Assembly (NCBI RefSeq): GCF_001039355.2
Contig: NW_019773733.1
Coordinates: forward strand, 1-55,407
Source: Lingula anatina
Lineage: Eukaryota > Brachiopoda > Lingulata > Lingulida > Lingulidae
Direction of reading: 5' to 3'
Length of the DNA: 55,407 nucleotides
Shown: in pieces, positions 37,105-50,300 of the stretch
How the letters are laid out: every line of letters begins with the position of its first letter
Position numbering within the stretch: the stretch's first letter is position 1
Position numbers and translations under genes: made by a program
Notes under the pieces: generated by a model
Databases searched by the model: none
What the model saw: the letters and a program-made list of their open reading frames with translations, nothing else
Told to the model about the DNA's origin: nothing

Positions 37105-37137
37105 ATTTTTTCGGGGCTCTTCAGCGGGCCCCGAACC
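37105..37137. repeat. Short GC hairpin, copy 2
   Basis: Second copy of the hairpin at 32071-32100, in the same orientation, with shared flanking AATTTT and CCGAACC. Confidence 0.6.
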
Positions 37138-37780
37138 TCTCGTCCGTCATGCTTTTGCTCTGTACACGTGACATCGCCCCATATCTACATATGTTCCCAA
37201 TACTCCGCCTAACCCTAATCTTTACTTCATGTGGGACCCCGGACTTCCATTTCAAGGACTACCATTCCTGTCACACATGTTCCACATGGAAAAAATCCCA
37301 CAATTTGTTTTGGACTTAAATGCATAAATGTTTTTCTCCTTTTGAAAATAATTTATTTGGCTGTCAGACCTATTTCTTCACATTGACAAATAGATGTTAT
37401 CGTTTAATATTAATTCTTTTGTGTTATCTCCCTTCAAGGCCAGTGGATCTTGTACACACAAGACGCGGACGAGTACCATTTCATAGAAATAAATATAGAT
37501 GAAAACCGCTAATAACCTTTTATTCAAGTTCCTTTTAATCACCAACAGCCCACACCATGTCTGACCAGGTAGACTCCCCGTACGAAGTAGGCCTAGCAAT
37601 TTTATTTTTAACTTAAAATTTAAGGGCGCACTCCTCTTATTTACAACGGACTGGTTTATAATCAGTATATTCACCAGCTTTTTATGTATTTCAACTCAAT
37701 GCGAAGAGGAGGCGTGTTAAATTTGTTAATCTGACTTCGTTCAGATATAGTCTTTGCAGAGTTGGATCGATCAACGTAGA

Positions 37781-38324
37781 ACGATAGTTTCATTGGAAGT
37801 GAGCCCAAAGTGAAAAGTGACAAGTGAAGCACATGCGCAGATAACTACAATCTTAACTTCCGGTCTAGTTTCACCATGTGTAGGCAATGTTGATATCAGC
37901 AAGTGGGTGAGAAATTTGCCGGTTTCCATTTTGGATCTACGGTGAGTTTGGCAAGTGTGAGCATAACATTCAGAAATTGTTTGTCCCTCATTAAACTACT
38001 GAAACTTATTTACAGACAGCTGGAGACATTTAAAGACGCTGATCGGCGAAATCTTCCGAACATTTTCAAGAATGCGTTTGTTGTGGTGTAGATGCAAGTT
38101 GTTTGGCAGCTGGTGATTCAATTAAAATAATAATGTTCATTTGCACTATCTTCTCCAAACCTTACCAAAGATGTATAATTATGAAATTTGCCTACGGGAA
38201 GGTCCATTTTGATAACGTGAAGCTTAATTTTCAATTGCGGTTTACACGCTATGCTATTCCATCAAGTTCATAACCTACCTGTCTCATACGTAATGCTATA
38301 TGTTATTAACTTCCTAGTGAAACG
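37781..38324 (+). promoter_or_regulatory. ASCC3 promoter and 5'UTR with a noncoding first exon
   Basis: ACATGCGCAG (37831-37840) resembles an NRF1 site and AACTTCCGG (37855-37863) is an ETS site, the same pair seen at SART3. A donor (CTACG then gtgagt) ends a probable noncoding exon at 37941; an acceptor (cttcctag) opens the first coding exon at 38318, seven bases before the ATG at 38325. Confidence 0.5.
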
Positions 38325-41300
38325 ATGCCTCTTCCACGGTTGACGGGCGCACTGAGAGCGTTCTCTTCTGTGTCTGCCCAAGATTCAGACACGGGACAGA
38401 ATGCCGACTTGTGCTCAGATCTGGCAAGAAGAAGACAGCTGGCAAGAGAGGAGCAAGCTAAAGAGGGGTTGTCCTGGAAAAAACTGAATCAGCTCATATC
38501 CAAGCATGCTAAAGCTGATGAAAAAGATGTTAATGCTCATTTAAGGCAACTTCTGCAAGCAGCAAAAACCCTCGGTAGGTATTACGAGACATTTGTGGGC
38601 ATTTAAGGCATGCGGTCAACTGTGCTAAGAAGTTTTTGTTGCATATATTTACTAGTAAACACATTTCCCATATGGTTTTAGAAGTTTTGTTTTCTTCTCA
38701 ACTGGTGAACAAACACTAGATTCTTTGATTGATTCAGAATTTTTTCATGAAAATCAATCTTTTTGCAGTTGGCAGTGACTCTGATACAGGCACCGTAGAG
38801 GGTGCAGCTGCATTTCTTGTGGACACCTTCAAGACCACAAAAACAGTTGGACAAAGGGAAAGCTCAAAATTACGCAGTTTATTCGGTCACTTTCCTGCAA
38901 GTGCAGCGACAAGTGCTTGTGATGCAGTGAGGAAAGTGGTAGACCTTCTCCCAGACTATGTTCTGGAGGAATTAGCAACACCCAGCGTCAGTGACAAGAA
39001 AGCAACTGTTACAGGGATAGAGGAGTTTGGGAAAAACATTCATTTTAATGCTGACGCACAGCTGGAAACAAGCTTTTCAGATTCAGAAACAGATGATGAA
39101 TATGAAGAAGAAGCTAACCATGAGTTCGATCTCAGGTACGGCATGGGAGAGGATGAGTCTCAAGCAGCAGGGTTAAGTTATGATGGCAACTGGCTGCAGA
39201 TGGAGGTAGCCAAAAGCTTTTCTGAGGACAGTGGGGTGTCAGTCCTTGATATCTGTGCTTCTGTATTTGATATACTTAGCTCTGCAAGATCTGATGAAGA
39301 GATTCAGAATGAGGTAACTGTCAGTAATAAACAATAGCATAGTGTAGTTCATGTCAGTAAAATACAGTTGTTTAGTATTAAAAAGGAGAAATTTTGTTGT
39401 TTTATGAAGAAATAGTCATTGGTAAACATTAAAATGTATGATGTGACAATACTTTTTATACTTTAAGTAATGAATTGCAGCCTCTTTAAATATTAAAACA
39501 TTGTTATTAAAGTTTTCAATTTTATTTATTTTCAGCTGTTTGAGCTTTTAGGTTTTGACAGATTTGAATTGATTCTGAAGCTATTAGAGCATAGAAAAGA
39601 TGTTATTGCAGCAACTTTAAGCACAGGCACAGATTACATGATGGCAAAGAGCACAGGTGGGATAGCTGTAGCAAGCAATTCTCTTTTTAAGACCAATAAT
39701 TCAGACTCTCCTGTTAAAAAAAACATGGACTTTCTCCCCAAATGGTTATTTGCTTAATGAAAGACATTGTGTGTTGAAAGATGCACATGCATTTTCACTT
39801 AAGTTAATATTTACTTTTCAGGAAGAAAGACAGATCCATCTGCAAGGCCTAATTATGGTTGTCAAGTTACTATACAGGTAAGTGTATTACCATCACCCTT
39901 GATCAGATTCTCATCAAGGACAGTTGAAAATATTTAAAGGATGTAATTTATTAACTTCTTCTTAAAACTTATAGAAAAAATTATTTTATATAAATATAGG
40001 GGCAAACATTTATGAACAGATTTTGTATTTATTCATTATTTTTTAAAATTTGCTATCAGTTAAATAAGTGATGAATTGAATATTTTCTGTTAAGTCTGAG
40101 GGAGAGAAGCAACTTCGAAAGCAGCTGAGAAGGGAAGAAAAGAAAATGTCGAAGTTGGACAGCAAGAAGTTGCAAGAAGATGAACCTCTGATGCAAGCCC
40201 TGGGGTTTGATCCTGAAATATTGAGAGCACAGAGGTAAACAGCAATGAAAGACTATTATAGGCATTTTCAGATATGACAATGCAATCTAATCATGTGACT
40301 GACAATGAGGATACTGGAAGCTTATAAATCTGATGTGGTCATTTTGTGTCTTCATGTATTTATTACGGGGTGACAGATGGTTAGAGTTAGTTTAGAGGAT
40401 TATGCTTTTCATACAGGCATTGTGTATGAGTATGTTGTTTATATTTTCAAATAGATGTCATAATTGTCATTTAAAAGGTATGAAATAGTTATATCATAAG
40501 TAATTGATTCTCAAGACTAAATGTTGATTTTTTTTTTGTTCAGGGAGCAGGCATTAATTACTGCAGCAACTGCTCCTCTGTTCTCCCAGAGGTCTTCAAG
40601 AGCACCAGAGAGAATTCAATACCCAAATGTTTTTGACAGTTTTGCTGAAGCACAACAATCATCTGCTTTTGTGGGAGGAAGCAAGGTAATTGATTAAATA
40701 GTTTGACTTCATAAGGGTAATTGATATTATGGTTTAACTTGATAGTCATGAGATCTAATTTGGTGTTGGATTAGTTGTATTATGCATTATGTATTATGCA
40801 TAATAAGTTTAATTGACTTCAACATCAGTATTGGTTAAGGCGTTGATTAAATGTAACCAGATGACAAGTAAAGGGACAGACTTTAGAACATAAACTAATT
40901 TTGAACAATTTGTTTCCAAAAATTTCTAGTTTGGAATAAACCTTTGTTATCCATATTATAAAGAGATTGCTACCCACAACCATAAGAATTAGAATAAATG
41001 TATTTAAAGTACATATTTGAAACATTTGAGGTTAAATAAGATGTAGATACCTGTGTCTATGATAGATAAGATCTCTTATACATTCATTACTATTATGGTC
41101 CTAGAAAAATGTATTTATATTGTTATCATTATTATAGATGCTCCTACCAGAGGGCTTTGAACGAGTCAACTGTAAGATGTATGAAGAGGTAAACCTTCCA
41201 GCTTCTGAGAAAGCTCCAGTGAATGTTGGGTGTCAGCGTGTGCAAATATCTGCTCTTGATGAGGTGAGAAATGACTGTCAAAATCTGTGTAAGAATTTAG

Positions 41301-44300
41301 GCTTTTTATTTCAGACTATTGTTGTGGTAGAGCAGTTGGAGAGGTCTTAATTAACTTTAATATATAACAGTTATGGAAATGTCACTGAAAATGTAATAGA
41401 TACAACAACAAGCATACATATTTAGTTTCTACAATTATAAGCATGCAATTATAGGCATTATAACACAATAATCTTGAAAAAATGAACCTTTTCAGATTGC
41501 CAGGCTTGCTTTTCAAGGCACAGATTCATTGAATCGAATTCAGTCTGTTGTGTTTGATACTGCATACAAAACCAACGAGAATCTTCTGATCTGTGCCCCC
41601 ACTGGAGCAGGGAAAACTAACATAGCCATGCTGACCATTCTGCATGAAGTGAAGCAGCATATTGACCAGGGGGTGATAAAAAAGGACGAGTTTAAGGTAA
41701 GGGATATCCCAGAGTGCAGTTGCTAAGTTTAATCTCTACTTGGTTGTTTTGACAAAGAAAAATAAATAATATAACAATTTATTTTTTCTTAAAAAATTTA
41801 TTAATGATTTATTATTTTTTTTCTGAAATTGCCTGCTTACATGATCCAAAGAGAATATTCATATTTAAATGAAAGATGTAAAGTAATTTTGTTCATTAAA
41901 AGGAATTGGAAAGAAAGAGGGAAAATAATTCATGAAAATGCATTTCCATTATAACTATATTCTTATATTTAGATGTGTATATTCCTAGTAGGTTGCAATA
42001 AGCACTGAGAGTTTACTTTACCACATGCTGTGAACAAAAAAATATTAGCAAAATTTATAATTATTTGCCCTCCAAGTGGTTTAATAGTGAGATGAAGTAG
42101 ACCAGTTTCAAAGTTTGTACTTTCTTGAAGGTGGTATATGTGGCCCCCATGAAAGCCCTGGCAGCAGAGATGGTGCGGAACTTTGGTAAGAGACTGCAAC
42201 CACTGGGAATAACGGTCAAAGAACTCACTGGGGACATGCAGTTGACCAAGCAAGAGATCATGCAAACACAGGTGAGAGCTGCAGCAGTCATTGATATTGT
42301 ATATTTATAAGGGCAGGATTCTTGCTCGATTTTTACATTCCCTTTTTCTTTATGTATAAAGGAGGAGGGATTAGAAAGAGTTTTGTATGAAATGAAATGA
42401 TAGGAAATTGGGAAGTTTAGTGAAGGGGGAAATCTTTTCCTTCTTTTATTAGCATTATTTTAACTAATTCTTTTTATAGATTGAAATAAATTAAGATGTG
42501 ACAAGAGAATAGTGTCAAAGATATAGAGAAGATACAAAGGTTTGATATTAGTGCTAAACTTAAAACATGGAAATGACCTCATTTCATGGCTGCAATGATT
42601 ATAAATATTAATATTATTGTTATTATTTGGTATTCAGATGCTGGTGACAACACCAGAGAAATGGGATGTGGTGACAAGGAAAAGCACTGGAGATGTGGCC
42701 CTGTCACAGCTGGTCAAGTTGCTGATAATTGATGAGGTCCACTTACTTCATGATGACCGAGGGTCGGTCATAGAAAGCTTGGTGGCCAGGACTCTCAGAC
42801 AGGTGCTAGTGGTTATGACAAGCTTTTTGCCTTTTTCTTCCTTTCATGGTACACATTATTTATTGCACCACCAGCATTGGTGCTGGCGGTACACATGGTT
42901 TTAGTCCCGTCCGGATTGTTCTGCCGGCTCCGTTGGCTCCGCTGCCATGTTACCGTTACCGCTTCTCCTCCTAGACGGTAAGGGCCTCCGTACCCATCTC
43001 TTGGATTTAGGTCACCTATAATCTCAACTCGTTCCACGTAAAATTTGGGCTTTGTCAGTATTGGGGTCTAGGGGTGGCACTCATTGCAATGCACCCTTGT
43101 CCAAAAATGGCAAAATTAAATGCTAATTATCTACCCTACGGAAGGAATTATGGGAAAAATTTCTACAGACGACTTTCCATAAGTCATATGTGTAGATTTT
43201 AAATATGCCCTTGGATTTGACCTTTGACCTTTATTTCAAGGTCAAATAGCCAAAATTTTCAAAAAAAACGAAATTTTTTACGAAAAAAAATTATTTGCGC
43301 TGTTATTCAGACACCACACAGACTTAACCAATAATATTATTGGAAAGAGTTACCTTTCGGGTCATCTTTCATCTCCATGGATTTGGGGTCAATCGGTGCA
43401 TTTTCACGGGATTAGTGGCCATAAGATACCGAAACTGAAAACTGTCTCTAATTCGGGAACCGTTAATGCTAGAGACCCATTCTTTTTTGCATTTTGTAGA
43501 GCATGTAAAGCCCAACACTGGAAGTGTTTTTGTATTCCATACGGTTTTCGAGTTACACTGTATCAAAAAGTACATATTGGTGGTGAAAGCAAAATGTGCA
43601 GTACGGTAATGGATAATAAATTTTGAACCCTGGAAAAATTTAACATAAGGCTTGGCAAGGCAGACAACTTGTGGTCAAAAATGACATTATTTCATCAAAT
43701 TTGAACATTTGGAACTTCAGAGCACCTCCCATTNNNNNNNNNNNNNNNNNNNNNNNNNNNNNNNNNNNNNNNNNNNNNNNNNNNNNNNNNNNNNNNNNNN
43801 NNNNNNNNNNNNNNNNNNNNNNNNNNNNNNNNNNNNNNNNNNNNNNNNNNNNNNNNNNNNNNNNNNNNNNNNNNNNNNNNNNNNNNNNNNNNNNNNNNNN
43901 NNNNNNNNNNNNNNNNNNNNNAGTGTGACCTTGAAATTGACCTTTGACCTACTTTTTATCATGAATTGAAGTTTACAAATTTTGGTTCCCTTTTATCTCC
44001 AAAACTGGCAGAGACAGGTCCATAGTTACTTTTGAACTTGAATAGGAAGTCATATACTGGAAATTTACTGTGACCTTGAAATTGACCTTTGACCTACCTT
44101 ACTATGAACTGAACTTTGATTGTACCATTTTTAGTTATATATATTTTTTTGCATATTTTGAGAATTCTTGTTGATTGCATTTTTTACAGCTTGTCAAGCA
44201 CAAGACTGGTGGTGGTGTCCCTTTTTTGTGTGTGTGGGGGTCTATACGATCTCACTTACTCCAGCTGGTGGTACATCATTTGGAGGCGGTATCGCCTCTC

Positions 44301-47300
44301 TGATCCTCGAGTATAATTATTTATTTATTTATTTATTATTTTTTTTCAACAAAGGGGCATTCAAGTTTTGGATGAGGTTCTAACGCGTGGACATCTTAAC
44401 ATGTTTATTGAAGACAACTGTCTGCGACAGTATGAGAAATGAGCACATGAGAAATGATTTGTACATTTACTTCAGATAAAAAGATAAAACAAGCATATAC
44501 CTTTGAATTGGCCAATCTTCTGACCCTTGCTAAAACATTAATGAACAAACCCCAGTAAGTTAATAATAATGATGAAAATATCTCTACCTCTATGTAAATG
44601 GTTATCATATTACTTAATTTTCAATAAACCCATCCATATTTCCACAAAGAATATTTGTGAATAATTCCTAGAAATGCAATCATGTGAATCAAGTTGGGAC
44701 CAAGTCAGAAAGCTTTTCTTAGTGATTAAATGAAAATTGTAAAAGTAAGATTAAATGAAAATTGTAAAAGTAATCTTATCTTCATTTTTGTTTCGTAATT
44801 ATTGATTGTTAGAAGCTTATGTTAATTAGTAAAGAGAATCCCCGAGTCCAGAATAATAATAATAAAAAAAACTAAAATCTCTGATCTATTTAAGCAGTGC
44901 TTTCTTTTAGCTTTCTTTGAACTTGAACACATCAATGCTCTAATGAATCACATTACTCCACATGAAATTCTTCAGCTGTTGTGTTTTCAGTTTTTACTGA
45001 AGGTGTGCAAAATTTGATTCCAAGTACGTCTTCTTGATCAAGTACAGGTCTCCTACTTGAAGCCAGTATTTGTCATCCAGCAGTGGACCCAACTTACCAT
45101 CTGGTCCAGCCAGGTGTCTGAAGGGAATATAACCCATGTGACTCATGTAGGATATAAAGTAGCTGCATTTTGGTTTCCGAATAGACCTTCTGTGGTGCAT
45201 CCATTCCATTAAAATAATAGGAACGTCCACAGTTTTCAGGAAATGTTCTGATCTGTTAAAAACTCTTAATTCCATTTCCTCAATGTCTATTTTCATGAAA
45301 GCTTTTTTGAATCCATTTGGCAAATAGGCAGTAAGGTCATCCATAGTTATTGTACTTGCAACATAGGGGGAGGCCAAGCCACATCTTGACATCACTTTAG
45401 CATTTTTGACAATGTTGGTGGCCATTTTGTTGTTTCCACAGAGATAAATGGTAACATTTTCTTTTATATCTGACAAAGGCTTTGGAACTAATGTCACTAA
45501 GTCTTGTAGGTTTCCCAGTTGAATGCTTTTATATAAATGGATGAAAGTTGGAGGAAACATTTCTGCTGCCAGAACTTTTCGTCCAAGTCATGCTGCTGAA
45601 ATAGTCCAGGTTCCAAGGTTAGCACCCAAGTCAATCAGTTGGAGTTCTGGGTCTCCCTTTAAAATCTTTATCATTTCTTTGACTAGTTGTGGTTGCCAAA
45701 ATATTCCTCTAGACAGCATATTTGAAAGGGGATCCCCTTCTGTCATATTGAAAATACAAATAGGAGTGGATATATTTGGATGCACCTTGAGAGAGACACA
45801 ATGGATTTTTTCCCATTCCTTTTCACTCACCAGGGTAGAAATGATGGCCGGGAACCTCTGTGTTCTTGCAGAAATTATTCCAGTCTTTGGTGTTCCAGAA
45901 AACAGATTCTTTATGGCAACTCCTTTTATTTTTGTTTGTTTTAAGTAGAGTAGAACCACCACTATGATAGCGACAAGTGCCACTATTATGTACCTTTTTG
46001 CCATGTCAGCAAAAAATGGTAATCTAGCTGCAGAAATGGAAAATATCTTGTGTGCTGATGCAACGTCCTATTCTTAGCTAGCTTTTAGCATGACAGCAGC
46101 TCTGGTTTTGTTTGGAAAAAAAAGGCAAAAATGATAAATAGATAAACTAGAAAACTTGATTTTCATTGGGTGTTGTATTATATGCCAGCAAGTCTTTGAA
46201 TATTTCAAAAGTGACACAGCAAATGCACAGTCATGTAAACTTAGTAAAAGGGGTTACCTTCATAAATATCTCTTTTGCTATGTACAAATGAATAGAAAAA
46301 CATATACATGTATACCTTATGTATAGATTTATATTAGTACTTAATATGTTAAGTCAGCCCTTTCTGTGATGTTTACTGTCTTTTGGGTGTAAATCAACAA
46401 TTAATCTTATCTTCATTTTTTTAGGGGGGGGGTGGCAGGGATTTTTGGTTTTTGGAAGCTTAAAGGGATAATAACTCTTCGTTTTGGCAAAAAAAAAAAA
46501 AAAAAAAAATTTTCCTGGAGTAAACAACAATTTACCCGTGCTTACCAATGGTTAATGAATCCATTTTTACATTCAAAGTTTGTCACTGTTTTTTTTTCTA
46601 AAAGGTTTATTGTACCACCAGCGTAGGCGTACACTGGCAATCTGTGACCTTGAAATTCATCTTCAACCTACTTTTTTATGATGAACTGCTTTTTGCATGT
46701 TTTCTGGCCTTTAAATCTGCAAAATTGGCAAAGAAATGCCCATGATTACTATTGAACTTGAATAGAAATTCATATACTATGATATTGAAATTGACCTACT
46801 TTTTCACCTTTGACCTACTTTTTCACCATGAACTGAGCTTTGCATATTTTCTTGCCCCTCATATCTTCAAAACTAGCAGAGATATGCCCGTTGTTGCCCC
46901 TAGGTTTTCTCTTTTGTCAGCATATATGCACCACTGACAACACATTTCTAGAGAATCGCAGGAGTGATCAATGGTAGGAAAATGCAAGTCAATTTGAAAA
47001 TCTGCTTGATTGTACCATTTTTAATTTTTTTTTTTTTTTTTGCATATTTTGAGAACTCTTGTTGATTGTATTTTATAGAGCTTGTCAAGCACAAGACTGG
47101 TGGTGGTGTCCCTTTTTTTTGGGGGGGGGGGGGGTCCAAACGAATGCGCTTACTCCAGCTGGTGGTACAATATCTGGAGGCGGTATCGCCTCTCTGATCC
47201 TCTAGTTTTCTTTACTGTACATCCTTTTACCCCTTCGAAAATTTTACTAAACATCCTCTCTCCCATTGTCGTATTTTTATTTTGGTGAACAATGTGATCC

Positions 47301-50300
47301 AACACAATTGCGGTGAATTCACACCAGTTCTAGTTATCAGAGCAGGATAAATTATGTTAATATTATTGATAATTAAGGTTGAGACCACTCAGAACATGAT
47401 CAGGATAGTAGGTCTGTCTGCTACACTGCCCAATTACCTGGATGTGGCTGTGTTCCTTCACGTCAACCCCTACATTAGCCTATTCTTTTTTGATGGGAGA
47501 TTTCGCCCTGTGCCACTCAGTCAAACATTCATAGGTAGGTTTACAGCAAAAAAAAAAAAAAAAACTACAGATAATTATGATTACAAAAAGCACAAGCCAA
47601 GTATCAATCCTTTATAATGTGTATGTGGTTTATTTTCTTCAAATCAATGTGATATTGTATTACTTGTATTGGAGGAGATATATAAACATATGAAACTGAC
47701 TTTAGCCATTTGAAAATGCATCTATTGCTGATACCCCCATTGGATAACCTATCCTTTAATACCTTCAGCTTCTTCTGACTTGGTACCATTATTTTCCAGG
47801 TATAAAAAGCACCAACCGCATGCAACAGCTGCAGGACATGAACCAAGTGTGCTATGATAAGGCACTGGAGATGGTCAGGAAGGGACATCAGGTACTTTTA
47901 TTTCTTTTATAAACCGAATTAATAGACCTGTAGAAAGTTATTTCAGAAATATCTTTGTTTCTTAAAAAGTTTTCTCAAAATTTTTCATTGTTAAGCACTT
48001 TGTTATCTACTTTGTTTATTGTTTCCATAGGTAGAAATTTACCTGAAGCAGCTGCCACAACATTGGATTCCATTCTAGCTGATGTGTTTTCTCCCACTTT
48101 GTCAATTAGATCCTACATCTTTTTTGTATCTTCTTGGCTCCCCGAATGCATCTAGGATACTTTACAGCAACATTGTCTGTTTTGGGGCACTGTTGGCTCA
48201 TAGGAATGACTTACATAAATTCTGTTGTGGACTCCCATGCCTTGTTTACAGCCTTGACCTTTTTTATTGTCCCTTTTAGGTGATGGTGTTTGTCCATGCC
48301 AGGAATGAGACTGTGCGCACAGCTATGTGTCTGAGAGAGATCTCAAAGAACAATGGAGAAGCTGGCTTCTTTGAGCCCGAGTCAGGGCCAGCCTTTGGAG
48401 ATGCCTTGAAAGCAGTGAGTTCGGAAAGCCACTGTTTTAACGACAGTAGTTACTACAGTATGATATGTCTTGCAGTATGAAATTGAGTGTAAAGAGTGAT
48501 GAATCAGTCTTTTTTAATTACATAATTAATCTGTTTTAAATAGACCTTTTTTTTTTGGGTGGACTTCTTTGTGTTTATCATTTACTGAAGTAAACTAAAA
48601 ATATTTGTCTGAAGTTGAGACCTAACCAACTTTTAATCTGAAGTGCTTTTTTGGAATCTGAGACAAAGTTGAACTAGTAATTTCATAACTTCAACTTTGA
48701 CAAACTTTGGCGGGTGCAGATAAAATTTATTTACACTTCTACTAAATATCTATTTTTTTCTCCAGATATCAAAATCCAGAAACAAACAGTTAAAAGAACT
48801 ATTTCCTGATGGCTTTGGCATTCACCATGCAGGGATGTTGCGCCAAGATCGAAACTTGGTGGAGAAGTACTTCGCAGCAGGTCACATGAGAGTGCTGGTG
48901 TGCACAGCAACACTGGCCTGGGGTGTCAACTTACCTGCTCATGCTGTGGTCATCAAGGTAGGAGGTTTCTTTAAAACTGGGGACTGTATACCCAGACAGC
49001 CTCAGTGATCTGGCCCACGTCTGGCCCAGATCTGGCAACGTCTGGTAATGTCTGGCAAAAGGTANCCAAAAAAAAAAAAAAAAAAAACTACAGATAATTA
49101 TGATTACAAAGAGCACAAGCCAAGTATCAATCCTTTATAATGTGTATGTGGTTTATTTTCTTCAAATCAATGTGATATTGTATTACTTGTATTGGAGGAG
49201 ATATATAAACATATGAAACTGACTTTAGCCATTTGAAAATGCATCTATTGCTGATACCCCCATTGGATAACCTATCCTTTAATACCTTCAGCTTCTTCTG
49301 ACTTGGTACCATTATTTTCCAGGTATAAAAAGCACCAACCGCATGCAACAGCTGCAGGACATGAACCAAGTGTGCTATGATAAGGCACTGGAGATGGTCA
49401 GGAAGGGACATCAGGTACTTTTATTTCTTTTATAAACTGAATTAATAGGTAGAAAGTTATTTCAGAAATATCTTTGTTTCTTAAAAAGTTTTCTCAAAAT
49501 TTTTCATTGTTAAGCACTTTGTTATCTACTTTGTTTATTGTTTCCATAGGTAGAAATTTACCTGAAGCAGCTGCCACAACATTGGATTCCATTCTAGCTG
49601 ATGTGTTTTTTCTTCCACTTTGTCAATTAGATCCTACATCTTTTTTGTATCTTCTTGGCTCCCCGAATGCATCTAGGATACTTTACAGCAACAATGTCTG
49701 TTTTGGGGCACTGTTGGCTCATAGGAATGACTTACATAAAATCTATTGTGGAATCCCATACCTTGTTTACAGCCTTGACCTTTTTTATTGCCCCTTTTAG
49801 GTGATGGTGTTTGTCCATGCCAGGAATGAGACTGTGCGCACAGCTATGTGTCTGAGAGAGATCTCAAAGAACAATGGAGAAGCTGGCTTCTTTGAGCCCG
49901 AGACAGGGCCAGCCTTTGGAGATGCCTTGAAAGCAGTGAGTTCGGAAAGCCACTGGTTTAACGACAGTAGTTACGACAGTATGATATGTCTTGCAGTATG
50001 AAATTGAGTGTAAAGAGTGATGAATCAGTCTTTTTTAATGACAATCTGTTTTAAATAGACCAGTTTTTTTTTGGTGGACTTCTGTGTGTTTATCATTTAC
50101 TGAAGTAAACCAAAAATATTTGTCTGAAGTTGAGACCTAACCAACTTTTAATCTGAAGTGCTTTTTTGGAGTCTGAGACGAAGTTGAACTAGTTATTTCA
50201 TAACTTCAACTTTGACAAACTTTGGAGGGTGCAGATAAAATTTATTTACACTTCTACTAAATATCTGTTTTTTTACTCCAGATATCAAAATCAAGAAACA

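Larger units (their letters stand above)
31721..37780. other. Intergenic region, no convincing gene
   Basis: About 6 kb without a frame I can defend. It holds a fold-back element (33077-33278), a CT microsatellite, a 34-bp minisatellite, a TAA microsatellite and two copies of a short GGGGCC-type hairpin. Frames of 85-105 codons at 35749-36006 and 37002-37319 have no recognisable domain, splice context or codon pattern. Confidence 0.5.
42863..44313. mobile_element. DNA-transposon-like element, copy 1 (contains an N gap)
   Basis: It begins near TTGCACCACCAGC (42863-42875) and has the inverted match GCTGGTGGTACA at 44264-44275, followed by a GGAGGCGGTATCGCCTCT hairpin. Its right 200 bases (from about 44117) match copy 2 closely. 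The interior has repeated TGACCTTTGACCT blocks and a run of Ns (43734-43921). There is no transposase frame, so it is probably non-autonomous. The left end is assigned less securely than the right. Confidence 0.6.

Noticed and set aside
37002-37319. 105-codon + strand frame
   Set aside because: It runs through one of the dispersed GC hairpin copies and has no recognisable feature.
43671-43969. Open frames on both strands across the N run
   Set aside because: They are made mostly of unknown residues from the assembly gap.
45588-45590. TGA in the FkbM gene read as selenocysteine
   Set aside because: The residue is not at a catalytic position known for selenocysteine, and I saw no SECIS-like element; a simple nonsense change or error is likelier.
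45523-45948. 141-codon + strand frame
   Set aside because: It is the antisense shadow of the FkbM methyltransferase gene, whose motifs are on the - strand.
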